DNA of 64,000 nucleotides from Cycas panzhihuaensis. Taxonomy: Eukaryota > Cycadophyta. The stretch lies in NCBI GenBank assembly GCA_023213395.1, contig CM041465.1:160649741-160713740 (forward strand), read 5' to 3'. The position numbers were made by a program, and so were the translations under genes. Under the pieces are notes generated by a model. It was not told the DNA's origin and ran no database searches. It saw only the letters and a program-made list of their open reading frames with translations. This document shows positions 35,532-48,090 of this stretch, piece after piece; position 1 is the first letter of the stretch, and each line of letters begins with the position of its first letter.

Positions 35532-36799
35532 AAAGTTATATTTTACATTTAATAGTGAACTTTTTATCATGTTTTCTAATTCTTTTCTACTAACACTCTT
35601 CACTGGTTAGTAGTTGGATATTATTAGGTATTTGTTACTCATTCTGCTCCAAAATCTAGACTTATTCTAAGGAATTATCTCTATGTGTATAGTTATGATG
35701 ACTGTCATGCATTAGCCATGTAACTAAAAACACTAGTTGTAGCTTATTTTTTCATCAAAAAATCTCCAGATCTATTATGACATCCTTTGCATATCAGTGT
35801 ATCACTACTTTATGTTTGTTTGTAGCCTCACTTAATCAAATTAAAATTTTTTCACTTAACTTTATTTCACATTGGATATACGCATAATTTTTAGAATCGA
35901 TTGAGTATGTATCTCTTGTGGCTAATAAAACCCAATGACATGACTACTTGAACTCATTATCTCATCAAGTACTTCTTAGATCCATAGTCAATTTTTTATT
36001 CTAGTGCTTCAACAATGAAAATTTTACCCTCAAGCCATCAAAAAATTATCCTTGTTAATTGCCTAATTCAAAATTTTAATTTTTTAATAATTTTAAAATT
36101 TTATATTATATGCTTTAGAATACTTAAAGAATATTCTCTTTTTAATATTTACTTTCTCATAAAGTTACTTTATTATATTATTTTAACCTTATTTTAAGGT
36201 TTTCTTTAAGGCTCTAGTTAATGCTTTTCTTTTTTTTTTTTAATTAAAAAATAAAATAAGAAAGTAATTAATAAAATAACATATTTTTAAGCTTGAATCA
36301 TAAAAAAGATAACTTCTAAATTAATTTGAAGACTCTACTAATCCTATAAGGGTAATGGTTAAGACCCTTGAAGTTAATTACTTCTGTACATATATGTGTA
36401 CTTCCTTGAACTCTATGGATTGCAAGTGAAAGTGTGTGTTATTAGGTGTATTGACTGATGAGCTATGACGAAAACTTATAAACTTAGAGTTTGGAGACCA
36501 AGTTAGACCCAGAGAGGGTGAGTGTCTTGGTTGTAAGTGCACCCTTAGACAAGGAAACGATCATTAGGCTATAAATCTAACACAAATAGATTCACAATAT
36601 TAGGGGGGTAGTAGAGCCCTCTAGTTTTCACGTACCTTCAAGTATATAGAACCTTTAAACTACCATTTATGAGTAGGTGCACCATTAGACAAGAACATCT
36701 CAACTATCAAGGGCTTATAAATAAGGAGACACTATGACTTTAGATCCTAGATTAGCAAACCTTTTAGGTAGATAAGATACTTAATTAAGATATGATCAC

Positions 36800-38450
36800 A
36801 CTTCAAATGGTTACAAAAAACATTATTAAATTATTTAGGAGTGGCAATTTATTAGCTTGGAAGAAATAAGTTAGGAACATACTTATAACATATAAACTTT
36901 AGACTTGTGTTTCTAGTGTCACTTCTAAACCTAAACCTACAAAAAATCTTAATGATCTCACTATCCTTATACCACCTGATCTTGTTGCCTTTATTACCTT
37001 TAATGAAAATGATGAATTTATACTCTCATTTTTACATCTTTCTTGTGAAGAAAATATCGATCAAAACATTGAATTTCCACCACTTTTATCGAAGCCTAGA
37101 ATATTATCTACTCTTTACATGAAAGGAAAGATAATGCATAAGTTCTCATGCTTAAAGAATAGCTTTACTCCACTTCTTATACTAGTTTAGTTGTAAATCA
37201 TTTAACTTAAATAAAAGCCTTGAAGAATTAGTTGAATATTCTTGGGCAACCAACTATTGGTAATGACCTGATATTATTCATTATAAACATATTCTGTGTT
37301 GGATATAATTCCTTTATCTCCAATGTATTCCATTCTAATGATCTTGATACCTTAGACTTGAATAATTTTGAGGGACTTCTACTATAAGAGGAATACATTA
37401 TAAATAGACTTGGAGATCTAAGTGTTTCCACATCAACTGTTACCTTAACTACATGACATAAAGGGAGATAATATCACCAAAACATTAACCAACAATTTGG
37501 TTCTATGAATTTGAACTAATACTAACATATCATAGCATTCAATCAAGTTATTTATTACTATTATGGTAAACCAAGTCACATTGTACCATATTAGAAGAAA
37601 AATAGAGTTGACCTATAATAACAACAATACTAGAATCACCCCACAAATTGAGGTGATCCCAATTAAGGATGTGGTAATTTTCAAGGAGTTAGAAGACCAA
37701 TCAGAATGCCTAACATAACAATAAGGGTAATGTAAGGTATCAAAACTATATTTATTGAAGAAATAATGATCAAGAAGGCCATATAGATGACTCTCAAAGC
37801 TTAATTTTTTCTATTTCTATAACCCATCATTCTAATAAATCCTAGTTGATTGATTTGGAGCCCTTTGATACATAACTAGTTCTAAATATTTTTTTATAGA
37901 TATAAGGCTAGTTTAAGATTAGTATATGATATTTGGTGATGATACAACACTCGAGGTTACTAGGATTGATAATGCTCCCATTTTACTAAAGGACTTTGAC
38001 ATTAATCATCACCTAAATAATGTTTTTCATGTACTAGGGATGATAAGAAATTTAGTATCTATCAGTCAAATAAATAAGCAATAGTTTGATGTGTTTTATT
38101 TAGCCATCTTGGTAAATGTTTCATCACTAATATGAATGATAATTTAATTAGTACTGGATATGAGAATCAAGGCCTTTATAAGTTGGGTGTTATCTCTACA
38201 CTTACACTTTTATATAATAAAACTAACACTTGTAGTAATTTTGCTTCAACCTATGATAATTCTACTCTAACTTCTAATAGTAAAGAGCAACATATTTTAA
38301 ATACACTTGCTTCTTAAACACTTTTTAAAGACTAATTATAACATTAATATCTTGGTTATCTAAACATGAATAACTAAGTCTCCATATTATATTTAACTTA
38401 AACATGGTACATGGGTTACCAAAAATCAAATAAACTAAATGCTTTTATAA
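36800..38450 (+). pseudogene. copy C Gag, protease and preintegrase relics
   Basis: Gag starts after the leader near 36,800, where a NLLAWKK segment fits the 'Y..W' Gag opening. The Gag C-terminal helices are visible at 37,230-37,430. The post-active-site part of the protease reads FGDDTTLEV at 37,932-37,958 and VFHVLGMIRNLVSISQI at 38,026-38,076 ('VL.VP....NLLS.'). The preintegrase part appears near 38,155-38,200. The DTG motif itself is not legible. Stops in every 20-30 codons. Confidence 0.6.
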
Positions 38451-39330
38451 AGCTTACATTATGGAAAAATATCATAGGGCACCATTCAAATCAGATGACA
38501 AAGTCTAACACGCTTAATAACCACTAGGCATTGTACATTTTGATATTTGTGGATCCATATCATAAGCCTCTTTTAATTATTGACATTTTTTCATCACTTT
38601 TATTGATGATTTTTCTCACAAGATTTGAGTCTATTTTTTGAAGCAAAAATTAGAAGTATTTGGAAAGTTTAAAGAATTCAAATATGAAGGTAAAATAGAA
38701 TCTAGTATACCACTCAAGATTCTTCAATGTAATAATGGAGGTGAATACACTTTAAAAGAATTCATCTAATTTTATAAGAACAATGGCATCAAGTGGCAAT
38801 TTTTGCCTCTATACTCCTTAGCAAAATAGAGTTGTTAAGAGGATAAACTGAGCCTTGGTTAATAAAGGAAAGGCCATGCTTGCCACCAAAAGTCTTGGAT
38901 ATCAATTTTGGGCTAAAACTATTAATAATATTGTATATCTTACTAACTAAAGTCTAACATAGATAGTCATAAATATTATACTTGAGGAGGCTTGGTTAAG
39001 CCAAAAGCCTATAGTCTCACATTTAGATATTTTTGGATACACAACATACATGCATATATCAAAAGAACAAAGAAAGAAGATTCATGACAAAAGTAAGAAA
39101 TGCATCTTTATTAGCTATATGCCCAACTATAAAGCCTATAAACTCTATGATCCTATGGCATGCTAAGTGCACACATCTTAAGATGTAATCGTTTTTGAAG
39201 AGAATCAAGAGTTAGATCTACAATAAATTTTATTTTATAAAGATCAATAGAATTCTGTAGCAACTATTATTCCTCCTCTAGTCACACAAAATTTTCTTAC
39301 ATTTACAATGGCTACATCTATATCCTATTC
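38450..39330 (+). pseudogene. copy C integrase relic
   Basis: Recognisable are FITFIDDFSHKI (38,590-38,625), NNGGEYTLKEFI (38,732-38,767, with the second catalytic Asp changed to Asn), ALVNKGKAMLATKSLGYQFW (38,851-38,910), EEAWLSQKPIVSHLDIFGY (38,983-39,040) and KKCIFISYMPNYKAYKLYDP (39,097-39,155). Together they cover the copia integrase core and the following conserved segment. Several stops occur and one catalytic residue is lost. Confidence 0.75.
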
Positions 39331-39519
39331 TCCTAGTCCTTTGTTTGCACCTCCTCCATCTACTTCTGCCTCAATAATTCCTATGAAAGATCTTCAAGTA
39401 GAGGTCACTTTAAAATAACTTCTAAAATGGTACTTGCATATAATCTTTTCTACTTCATCACCTCCTCAAGTATTAAAGAGGTGATCTAAATATAAGTAAT
39501 CTACAAACATTACCTTAGT

Positions 39520-40504
39520 GGAACACATATTATTTGCTCTAGAAATTTTCACTTTTGAGGAAGCTATCATAGACCTAAAGTGATAGGTTGCAATAAATGA
39601 TTAAATAGACTTTATTCTTCAAACTGATACTTGGGTGCTCGTTGAACTACTAGAAGGAAAGAAACAAATTTATTATCGATGGATCTATAAGATTAAATTT
39701 TATGCAAATAATTCTATCCAGTGCCACAAAGCTTGATTGGTAGCCAAATATTTCAAATAAATTAAGGGCATTGGCTATGCTAAAATATTAATCCCAATTT
39801 CCAACATGATTATTAATTGGTTCATTCTTATACTTGTAGCTCAATTTCATTAGTTTGTTTATTAAATGGATGTTAAAAGTGCCTTTTAGAATGGTGACCT
39901 ATAAGAGGAAGTATATCTAAATAAACCTCCTTACTATATTATTAGTGATAAAGAACACTTAGTTTAAAAATTGAAGAAGGCTCTATATGGCTTCAAATAA
40001 TTACCTCATATATGATACACAAAGATTGATGAGTATTTTCTAAAACATAGACTCATTTACTTATCTTTATATACTAACTTATATATCAAAATCTAAGACA
40101 ACTTGATAACACTCTTTATCTTCTATGCTGATGATTTATTAATAATTGGTAATGACATAAAGTGGATCTCTTATCTTTAAAGGGAACTCAATTATAGCTT
40201 TGAGATGACTAACCTCAAGTTGCTACATTATTTTATTAGCATGGAAGCCTAGAAACAACTAAGCCATATTTCCTTTCATAGCCTAAATATGTAAGGGTTA
40301 TATTATAGAAATTCAGGATGGAGGGTTATAAGCTTTCATCAACCCTAATAGAGATAGGATTTGAGTTGGATATTGATGAGTATGGTAAATCTATTGGTAC
40401 TACCTTATATAAATAACTTGTAGGGAGTTTCATCTACTTAACTTGTATATGTCCTAACATATCTTATACAATTAGGATTTGCTCAAGGTTCATGATATAA
40501 CTAT
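39520..40504 (+). pseudogene. copy C reverse transcriptase and truncated RNase H
   Basis: Motifs in order: EEAIIDLK (about 39,560), MDVKSAF (39,868-39,888) with the first catalytic Asp, EEVYLNKP (39,907-39,930), LKKALYGFK (39,973-39,999), FYADDLLIIGND (40,121-40,156) with the catalytic box as YADD at 40,124-40,135, and LVGSFIYLT (40,419-40,445) from the start of RNase H. The domain then breaks off. Stops are frequent. Confidence 0.75.
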
Positions 40505-40542
40505 GTATGGGTGAAGTTATGAGCATATAGTTTTAGTTTAAA

Positions 40543-40846
40543 TAGGTTATAGTTATAATTATAACCAGGTTACAGTGTTTTTATAATCATGACTAGCTTA
40601 CAATTATGACTGGGTCATAGTCAAGGCAGTAATTATGATCATATAGCAATTGACATTTAGAGTCATGACCAAGTTACAGTTAAAGTAGTAATTATGATCA
40701 CGGCACAATTGGAGAAACAATTGTGATTAGGTCATGGTTGGAGCAATGATTATAACTAGATCATAATTAGAGTAATAGTTATGACTAGATTATAGTTGGA
40801 GTAATTATTATAACCAGATCACAATTAATATCACAATCACAACCCA
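40543..40846 (+). repeat. degenerate 29-bp tandem array (about 11 units)
   Basis: Successive units can be cut as AG[GA]T[CT]A[TC]AGTTGGAGTA followed by AT[TA]ATTATAAC[CT]. The last seven or so are 29-30 bp long, and the first three are shorter or deleted. The array begins about 40 bp after the point where copia copy C is lost, so the two may share one rearrangement. It does not code. Confidence 0.85.
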
Positions 40847-42001
40847 TTCATAGTTTAGCAAAAGTAAATGAGAATTGACCATTTTATTTGTAAAGTTATT
40901 TTGTATAAAACTATCATACCATTTCATATGTAACAAATGAAGGTGTGACACTGTAATTATAATTCTTATATATTATTCAAGTCTATATCTAGTTGTGAGA
41001 GGACTAAATGTAGTTTCCTATTTCTAATGATATCATATTTTGCCAATTTTGGTGTTACTTGTGCTTATTTTATCTAGTTATTTTTATGAGCCCAGAGTAG
41101 AGGTAAAGTAAGACACACATTGGTTCCATTACCTACCTAAATTTAAGAAGCAAAATAGGTAGCATTGAGTAAGGATTTGGGACTTCTTCCATGACACCTA
41201 AGGTCAAAGTAGAATCACATTATGAATGTAGAGAATATTAGAAGAAAGACAAACTCTAAGTAGGAGTATGTAAGTCTGAATTTGTACTCACACCTAAAAT
41301 GTAGGTGGAGAGTTAACCACTAATTAACTCGATAGAGAGGAAAAAATCGAGTATAGAAGGCAAATTAAAGAAAGATAAGATGAACATTGAGGTAAGTGGA
41401 GAAGCTATCAAAGAATAAGCATCACAAATTGGAGACTAGAGGTATGCATTGGAAGATGATCATATTGAAGAAGAAGTATTAGAAAAAGAGATAGTTGAGG
41501 AAGATTTGGTAGAAAAAGAGGATTATAATATATTATAGCTAAAGAGGAACCTATGGAAGAAACATTATAAGTTAATAAAGGCAATTTAATTGAATTAGAA
41601 TTATATAGTATAATGAATTGAGAGTGAAATCACCATTGGCTTGAAGTCAAACCCCCCTTGAGTTATATATTAAATCCTCTTTTCAAGTCACTAATGTCAA
41701 GCCTAATAAGGAGTATAAATGGAGGTGATGGCAATTTACCACCAGGAGGAAATTTAGGTGGTGGTGGAGGGATTCCGTCATCAAATCAATCATTATGTAT
41801 TAATACAAGTGGAAGTAGTAGTCAACCAATACTAAGAGGAATGGACCAAGGAATCATAATCAGACTCATGGGGCCTTACATTATTTTGTAGAATGATTCT
41901 ACCTTTTAAAGCCTATAATTCAATGAATCAATAGATTTAGAAGACCATTTTATGTTATTTAACAACATGTTGTAGATTAAAATAAAGGTGGATCTATTGG
42001 G
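40847..42001 (+). other. non-coding stretch with a possible gypsy Gag remnant
   Basis: 40,847-41,400 shows nothing recognisable. From about 41,430 a frame is rich in Glu and Lys, then 41,658-41,891 encodes a Gly/Asn/Pro/Ser-rich stretch. After it come FNESIDLEDHFMLFNNML (41,918-41,971), reminiscent of the gypsy Gag motif 'F.G..DPE.H...F...M'. It ends where the TG-starting LTR at 42,002 begins. The Gag assignment is weak. Confidence 0.35.
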
Positions 42002-42299
42002 TGTAATACCCAATTACATTAACCTTATGTAAAATCTCTCTATTTCTTATATTTTTATATTAGAGGATATGGGCCACCTAGATATGTGTACCACCTTTAA
42101 GTCGATCAATGGGGTTCTCTCACTAGTTGTGAGCTTGTATTATAAGTATGTAGTTTTCATTATCTCTAATTGAGTTTTAGCTAATTCTCCATAAATTATA
42201 TTCATTGTTATACATACTTTATCTCTTTTGTACTTTATTGTATATCATTCACTCACCATTAGATGTTTGTTGTTTAGTTTTACATTTGTAATTCTAGCA
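42002..42299 (+). mobile_element. 5' LTR of element G (copia- or chromovirus-type)
   Basis: A 298-bp segment starting TGTAATACCC and ending TTCTAGCA, directly followed by a primer site. Its partner LTR is not in the window, as expected if element G continues beyond base 64,000 after the insertion of element F. Confidence 0.6.
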
Positions 42300-42313
42300 T
42301 GGTATCAAAGCCC
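42300..42313 (+). promoter_or_regulatory. primer-binding site of element G
   Basis: TGGTATCAAAGCCC, one mismatch from the initiator-Met tRNA complement, starts immediately after the LTR. Confidence 0.75.
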
Positions 42314-43417
<1,104 letters not shown>

Positions 43418-43641
43418 TATTGGAATATTAGTAATGCACATTTGTTTATCCCACGTGCAAGTGGGTCCCACTCTCACAATCATGACATTTGTTATAAATA
43501 CACAAAATAGTGTATGATATGTAATCATGTTGTAAGGATGGTTTGTTAATATAATTGAGGTACCTTAAGGGTGTCGTTCGATCTTGTGGAGGTGTTTGTT
43601 CTATTTTATGAATTATCTTGTGTAGGTTATGCTTTCCAACA
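43418..43641 (+). repeat. 5' LTR of element F
   Basis: 224 bp, starting TATTGGAATATT (the usual TG has changed to TA) and ending TTTCCAACA. It includes a G-box CACGTG (43,452-43,457) inside a CCCAC...GTGGG inverted repeat, and a TATA box, TATAAATA, at 43,493-43,500. Confidence 0.85.
43493..43500 (+). promoter_or_regulatory. TATA box in the LTR of element F
   Basis: TATAAATA, conserved in the 3' LTR at 63,628-63,635, about 40 bp downstream of the G-box hairpin. It is a plausible core promoter for the element RNA. Confidence 0.6.
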
Positions 43642-43653
43642 TGGTATTAGAGC
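43642..43653 (+). promoter_or_regulatory. primer-binding site of element F
   Basis: TGGTATTAGAGC directly follows the 5' LTR, one base different from the canonical TGGTATCAGAGC. Confidence 0.85.
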
Positions 43654-44724
43654 TAAGGTGAAGTGAGTTTGAGTAAGATGAATCCTAATTGAGCAAGGTG
43701 TTTGGTGAAACCCTAATGCCATGTAGAGATTAATCCCATGGAATATGCACAAGCATTTTCTCAAGGGCCAAGCACATGGTGATTGCTTGAAGTTGCATCA
43801 TTGAGAAGTCCTTATAAAAGGAATTGAGAGTACAATCCATCAAAGTGTATAAAGTCGTAAACCATATTAATATAACAACTATTTAGGTACGTATTAAAAT
43901 ATTATCTCCATTTGTTTATATTATCGTGGTATCTTCATGTATTATTCTCTTCAATTTGTGGAACAGGAGACATATGTATTATCTGTTGGTCATGGTGTAT
44001 TTTCCCTTCTCTCCATTTGTGTAAATTGCTGCCATGAAAAGATTGCTGACCATAGGATCTGAAGACTAGATGTTGTGTAACTGTAATTGTAGTTAAGAGG
44101 AGACACTGCATATTTTTTTAAGTTGTATCTATCCTATGTGAGCTATATAATGCTTACATGTCTATAAGATGTCTGTGTGCTCACTCTGTTGTGAAAGTTA
44201 AATAGAAGAAAGGTTGGAGTGACCCACCTTCAAGATTATAATGTCAGAAATACTTGGATACCAAAGATGGAGACATCTGCCTATATGAAGATAGTTGTGT
44301 ATGTAAGCATAAGGATCACCCATGAGATGAAACCCTAGCCATTGACAAGACAAATGCATTATTTTGTGTTCTTGTTGATGTATTTTGTGTGATCTACAAT
44401 TCAATGGCATCCACACTATTAATATGAATTCGCCAATCATCTATGAGACGCATAGTGTAGGTTGTAGTCACCTGTGGATTATTAGCAATTAATGTAGCTT
44501 CCTTTGAAATCAGTCATTTGTGTGATCAATATATTTGCAGCTGTGTATGTTAATTCCTTTAGTCCATTTAGCATCCATACGCAGATTTGTAGCTATACGT
44601 TTGAATGTTGCAGCCACCCTTTTTAATATTCATAATTCTGCATTATCTGCTCATCATGCATTTAATTATATGCAATATGTCCAACTATGATATCAATCAT
44701 CTTCTGTGTTGATTAATATCGATT
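43654..44724 (+). other. leader of element F, left of the Tat insertion
   Basis: About 1.1 kb of non-coding sequence with no repeat or domain recognised. It ends at ACAAG (44,725-44,729), the left copy of the Tat element's target duplication. Confidence 0.7.
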
Positions 44725-44729
44725 ACAAG

Positions 44730-47256
44730 TGGACGCGCTCCTACGGGATAACTACCTAACTGATAGGCGTGGGAGGAGTAAGTGATGAAATGATAGAAAG
44801 TGGAACCTAAAAGGCGGGTAACTACAACGCCGGAGCGCGAGTTCGGGATCTGCAATGGAGTATGGCTACTATTGGGCGACCCTTCCCCACCTCGATCAAG
44901 GGGCGAAGGTACGTAGGATGAACCTGAGTTGACCTGGGAATAGGACCCTCCCACCCTTGGGTGGCCAGAAGGGGGGAAGAGAAGGCCTACTGGAGACAGG
45001 CCAAGAGTAATCCTACACAACCTGACCGGATGCACGAGCGATGCGGGAAGCAAGGCGCTCGTGCGGTTAAGGAAAAGGAAGGAAAGGTAAGGACAAAGAA
45101 AACTCTTACGATCTTTCCTACGGATAATAGGGGGTGCATGCAACAAAGCAAACAAATACAAAAGCAGTTTCCCCTTTTAATCTTTCAATGTTCAAATTAC
45201 TAAGAAAAGAATAAAAGGGAGAACAAGGGTAGTGAAGAGGAAGGAAGCGTGCACCTGGGCTGAAGGCGTGCGAGATGACGTAGCCTCCACGAGGAGCACC
45301 CAACCACTCCGCACGACGTACCGGATGCGGGATGTAGCATGGCAAAAGGGGGTTCCTTACCTCCCTAAAAGTAAATGCGATACCAAAGGAAGGAAAGGAA
45401 CGCTAACTAGTAAATGAGATAGCATAAAACATGATACATGCAAAGAGCACTTACCGGTGAGAGGCCAACGCAATGTTCTCCGGCGTCTCGAGTACCTACA
45501 AGCAACAGGGTCTCCCTCTTCCCAAGGAAGAGCACTAACATGCAACGCAAAGATCTAACAATGTATGTCTAGCAACATAAACAAGAGCCTAAACATACAT
45601 GCGTTAGTGTTAGTCCAATAAGGAAAATACCAAAGGACGGTGACCCAAATGAAAGGAAACAACAAGGCAAGCCTTGAGTGGCCTACTTCCTAAGCGGTGC
45701 CCCAACCTCCCCCAGAGCCACAAGGCGAGGAGAAAGTCAAGAACCAAGGCTGGAAAAATGGTTGAAAAAAGGGGCAAGAGAGACCCAAAGATACCCACGG
45801 GGGACCGGGATGCTACTGGGAGCAAACCGGGTGACCGTGGAGCAAGGGTGAAGCAAGAACCCGTGGTTGGGGCCTATGGATGGCACCCAAACCTAAACAA
45901 AGGGTTCCAAATCAGCGCTGCAACTTGTGACAGTGCTGGTTTGGGCGACCAAAGGGAGCCTTCAAACCCTTGTTTATAAGCCAAGGGAAGCACGAGGCGA
46001 GAGGGAGGTTTTGGGGGGCTAGGAGCCGCCAGGAGCGTGGAAGGTGGTACAGAATCCACCCAGCTCCTCTCCAAAACCTATGCAACCCCTCAACGCTGCT
46101 GCCTTGGACAGTAAACGCAGGCAAGAAGCACAAGGAGAGTGGTATAACAGTCCTCCAAAGGGGAGGAAAACTAACTCTCACGAAACAAGTAGGAACAAAT
46201 AAGCTGAAGCATAAATATCACAAAAAACAAATGCAAAATGAAGAATACCTGGGAAGGGGAGGCAAGGGATTTGCCTCAGCTAAAGGACAGCGAAGAAGGG
46301 CTAGAAAAATAGCCCAGATTTGGAGTGGAGCAGGCTTGAGGCCCTGCTACGGGGTGTGACGGGAAACACCTGCAAACGGGAACTCAGATCGCCTGGGTAG
46401 AAACCAGTTGGAAACCGCTTCAAAGGAGCCCTCTCCAAGGCGTTTGAGGGGCTGAGAGAATGTCTCAGCCAAGCCAAAGGAGAGCTGGGCGCTGTATGAA
46501 GAGGTGCAGGTCCAATAAGAAGAAACAATGTAGAAGAGCAGAGCAGGAGAGTGTTTTTCTTGAGAGCGACTTCAAAAGTGAGCCAAAAAAAGATCTTTGA
46601 AAATGAGCCAAAAAGGGCTTAAGTACTCAAGCTAAACCCTAAAGCGTGCGATTAGGGCGCAGCTGGAAGAGAAATAAAGCGCGAGCCACGTGGCAGTTTC
46701 GCAATAAATGCGAAATTGCCACGGCGGATTTTAAAAACAATGCGAGACATCGTATCACGGAATATTCGCGATCATGGATATTCCCGGCAGATGCAAAAAA
46801 TCTGCAGACGCCTAGGGCTGAAAATAGGGCCCACCAACCAGTCCAGGTTGGGGGCAGATGACCGAAAAGGCTGACATAACGCTAAGACACCCACTCCGGA
46901 GCAAACAAGCCAACAAAACAGGTCAAAAGGAGCAAAAATAGGGCTCGAGTGGGGTGGCAAGTTGACCAAACGATGATGAGTCATCACACGGGCGGAGGTG
47001 GCGCAAACCTAGTGGATCCTGGAGCGAGGAGGCGGATGCGAAGTATGTCGATCACTGTGGTGCCACACTCACGGGAGTGTGCCCCTGCTATAGTCATCAT
47101 AGGCTAAAATAAGTGTGGACGACTACAAGGCCGCCCACAAAGTCATACACATGCAGATATGCAAGCAAACATCCAGTAAAAGAAAGCGATGACAATGCAA
47201 GAGACATACCGCACTTACTGAGTCGGTGATTCCGTATCCATTCCGGGCCGGAAACA
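44730..47256 (-). repeat. 3' LTR of the Tat element
   Basis: 2,527 bp. It aligns with 58,377-60,913 throughout. Differences are mostly short indels in C/G-rich stretches, for example around 44,830, 45,340, 45,470 and 46,110. All open frames within it are LTR artefacts. The expected purine-rich tract on its right side is not evident. Confidence 0.92.
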
Positions 47257-47589
47257 CTTATGGCGTGAGCCTCGCCGCCGAAGCTCGGTGCGATGGCGAA
47301 TGCTGGCAACACAACTGTCAGTACATGTGTATATAGATATATCAATCAAGATCATAACAGTAGGCAAGGGTGCCATGAAAGTGTCGTGGCGGGACACGTG
47401 GATACGAAAGCGGTGGTGGAGACAACATAGGGCCGCTATGGGCCACCCGAAACCGATCGGGAGAATGAGATAGTGAGGGGCCGCCCCACCACAAAGGATG
47501 CAAAGGAACATGTATAGCTAAATAAAGAACAAATAGTGGGTACCATAGTTTTACCTCATTAGTAACCTAGTTTCGGAGGTGCGAACGGA
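47257..47589 (-). other. segment between extra RNase H and 3' LTR
   Basis: About 330 bp without a coding signal. A polypurine tract should abut the LTR at 47,256, but the minus strand reads CGGCGAGGCTCACGCCATAAG there, which is not purine-rich. Confidence 0.6.
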
Positions 47590-48090
47590 TCACAAAGCAA
47601 AGTGACAGACGACCTGGGGCTTGGGCGACGGGAAGGCCAGGCAAACCTCAGGGACGATCAGCAAGAAGGGAGAGGCGGCGCTCAGGGATGAGGCGAACAA
47701 GGCTATCTCGCCTCGGCTGAGGGCCCGAGGGATATCTCCGGATATCGGCAAGAAAAGCAGCCGGAGGGACCTGGCGGCAGAAGCAAGAGTCCTCAAGTGA
47801 GGGCATCGCACCTGGTAAACCTGAGTGAGATGGGACACCACAACTTGAGAGTCACAAAACAAAACGATGGATCCGTGATGGAAACGGAGAGCATCAGTAA
47901 GGGCTTCAATAACAGCTATATACTCGGCTTCATTGTTGGTAGCCTCTGGGAGGAAGATCCTAGAGCAGAGGAGATTATGTCCAGAAGGGTCATGAGGATC
48001 CATGCACAGAAGGTTCAGATTACCGCGGCTCGCCGTCGCAGAAGATGTAGACAGACATCGGTGACACAAAATCCAAGCAATCGATGGGTG
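47590..48090 (-). pseudogene. additional (archaeal-type) RNase H domain, 3' of integrase
   Basis: The frame 48,105-47,590 contains ASRGN, LPEATNNEAEYIAVIEALTD (catalytic Glu), SIVLFCDSQVVVSHLTQVYQ (catalytic Asp) and CPHLRTLASAARSL. This pattern matches the extra RNase H (aRNH) domain of plant Tat elements and the RNase HI of the 'NN.AEY..[LI]..L' type. The first catalytic Asp (YIFCDG, about 48,055) is in a neighbouring frame, separated by a 1-2 base break. Tat elements usually have this domain between their ordinary RNase H and integrase; here integrase follows RNase H directly and this domain sits near the 3' LTR. Its C-terminal part is poorly conserved. Confidence 0.8.

Larger units (their letters stand above)
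35119..40504 (+). mobile_element. Ty1/copia family I, copy C (3'-truncated)
   Basis: Contains a probable 5' LTR (35,119-35,518), a primer site (35,521), a leader that matches copies A and B in reverse complement (36,340-36,800), gag, protease, integrase, reverse transcriptase and the first part of RNase H. The last recognisable coding motif is IYLTCICPNISYTI at about 40,432-40,473, normally the start of RNase H; similarity ends at about 40,504 and no 3' LTR follows. Most codons are legible but stops are very frequent, which suggests an old copy. Confidence 0.75.

Noticed and set aside
44961-46528. Overlapping open frames of 60-154 codons on both strands
   Set aside because: They lie wholly within the Tat 3' LTR, have counterparts in the 5' LTR (58,555-60,705) and show no protein family pattern. 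GC-rich sequence gives long random frames.
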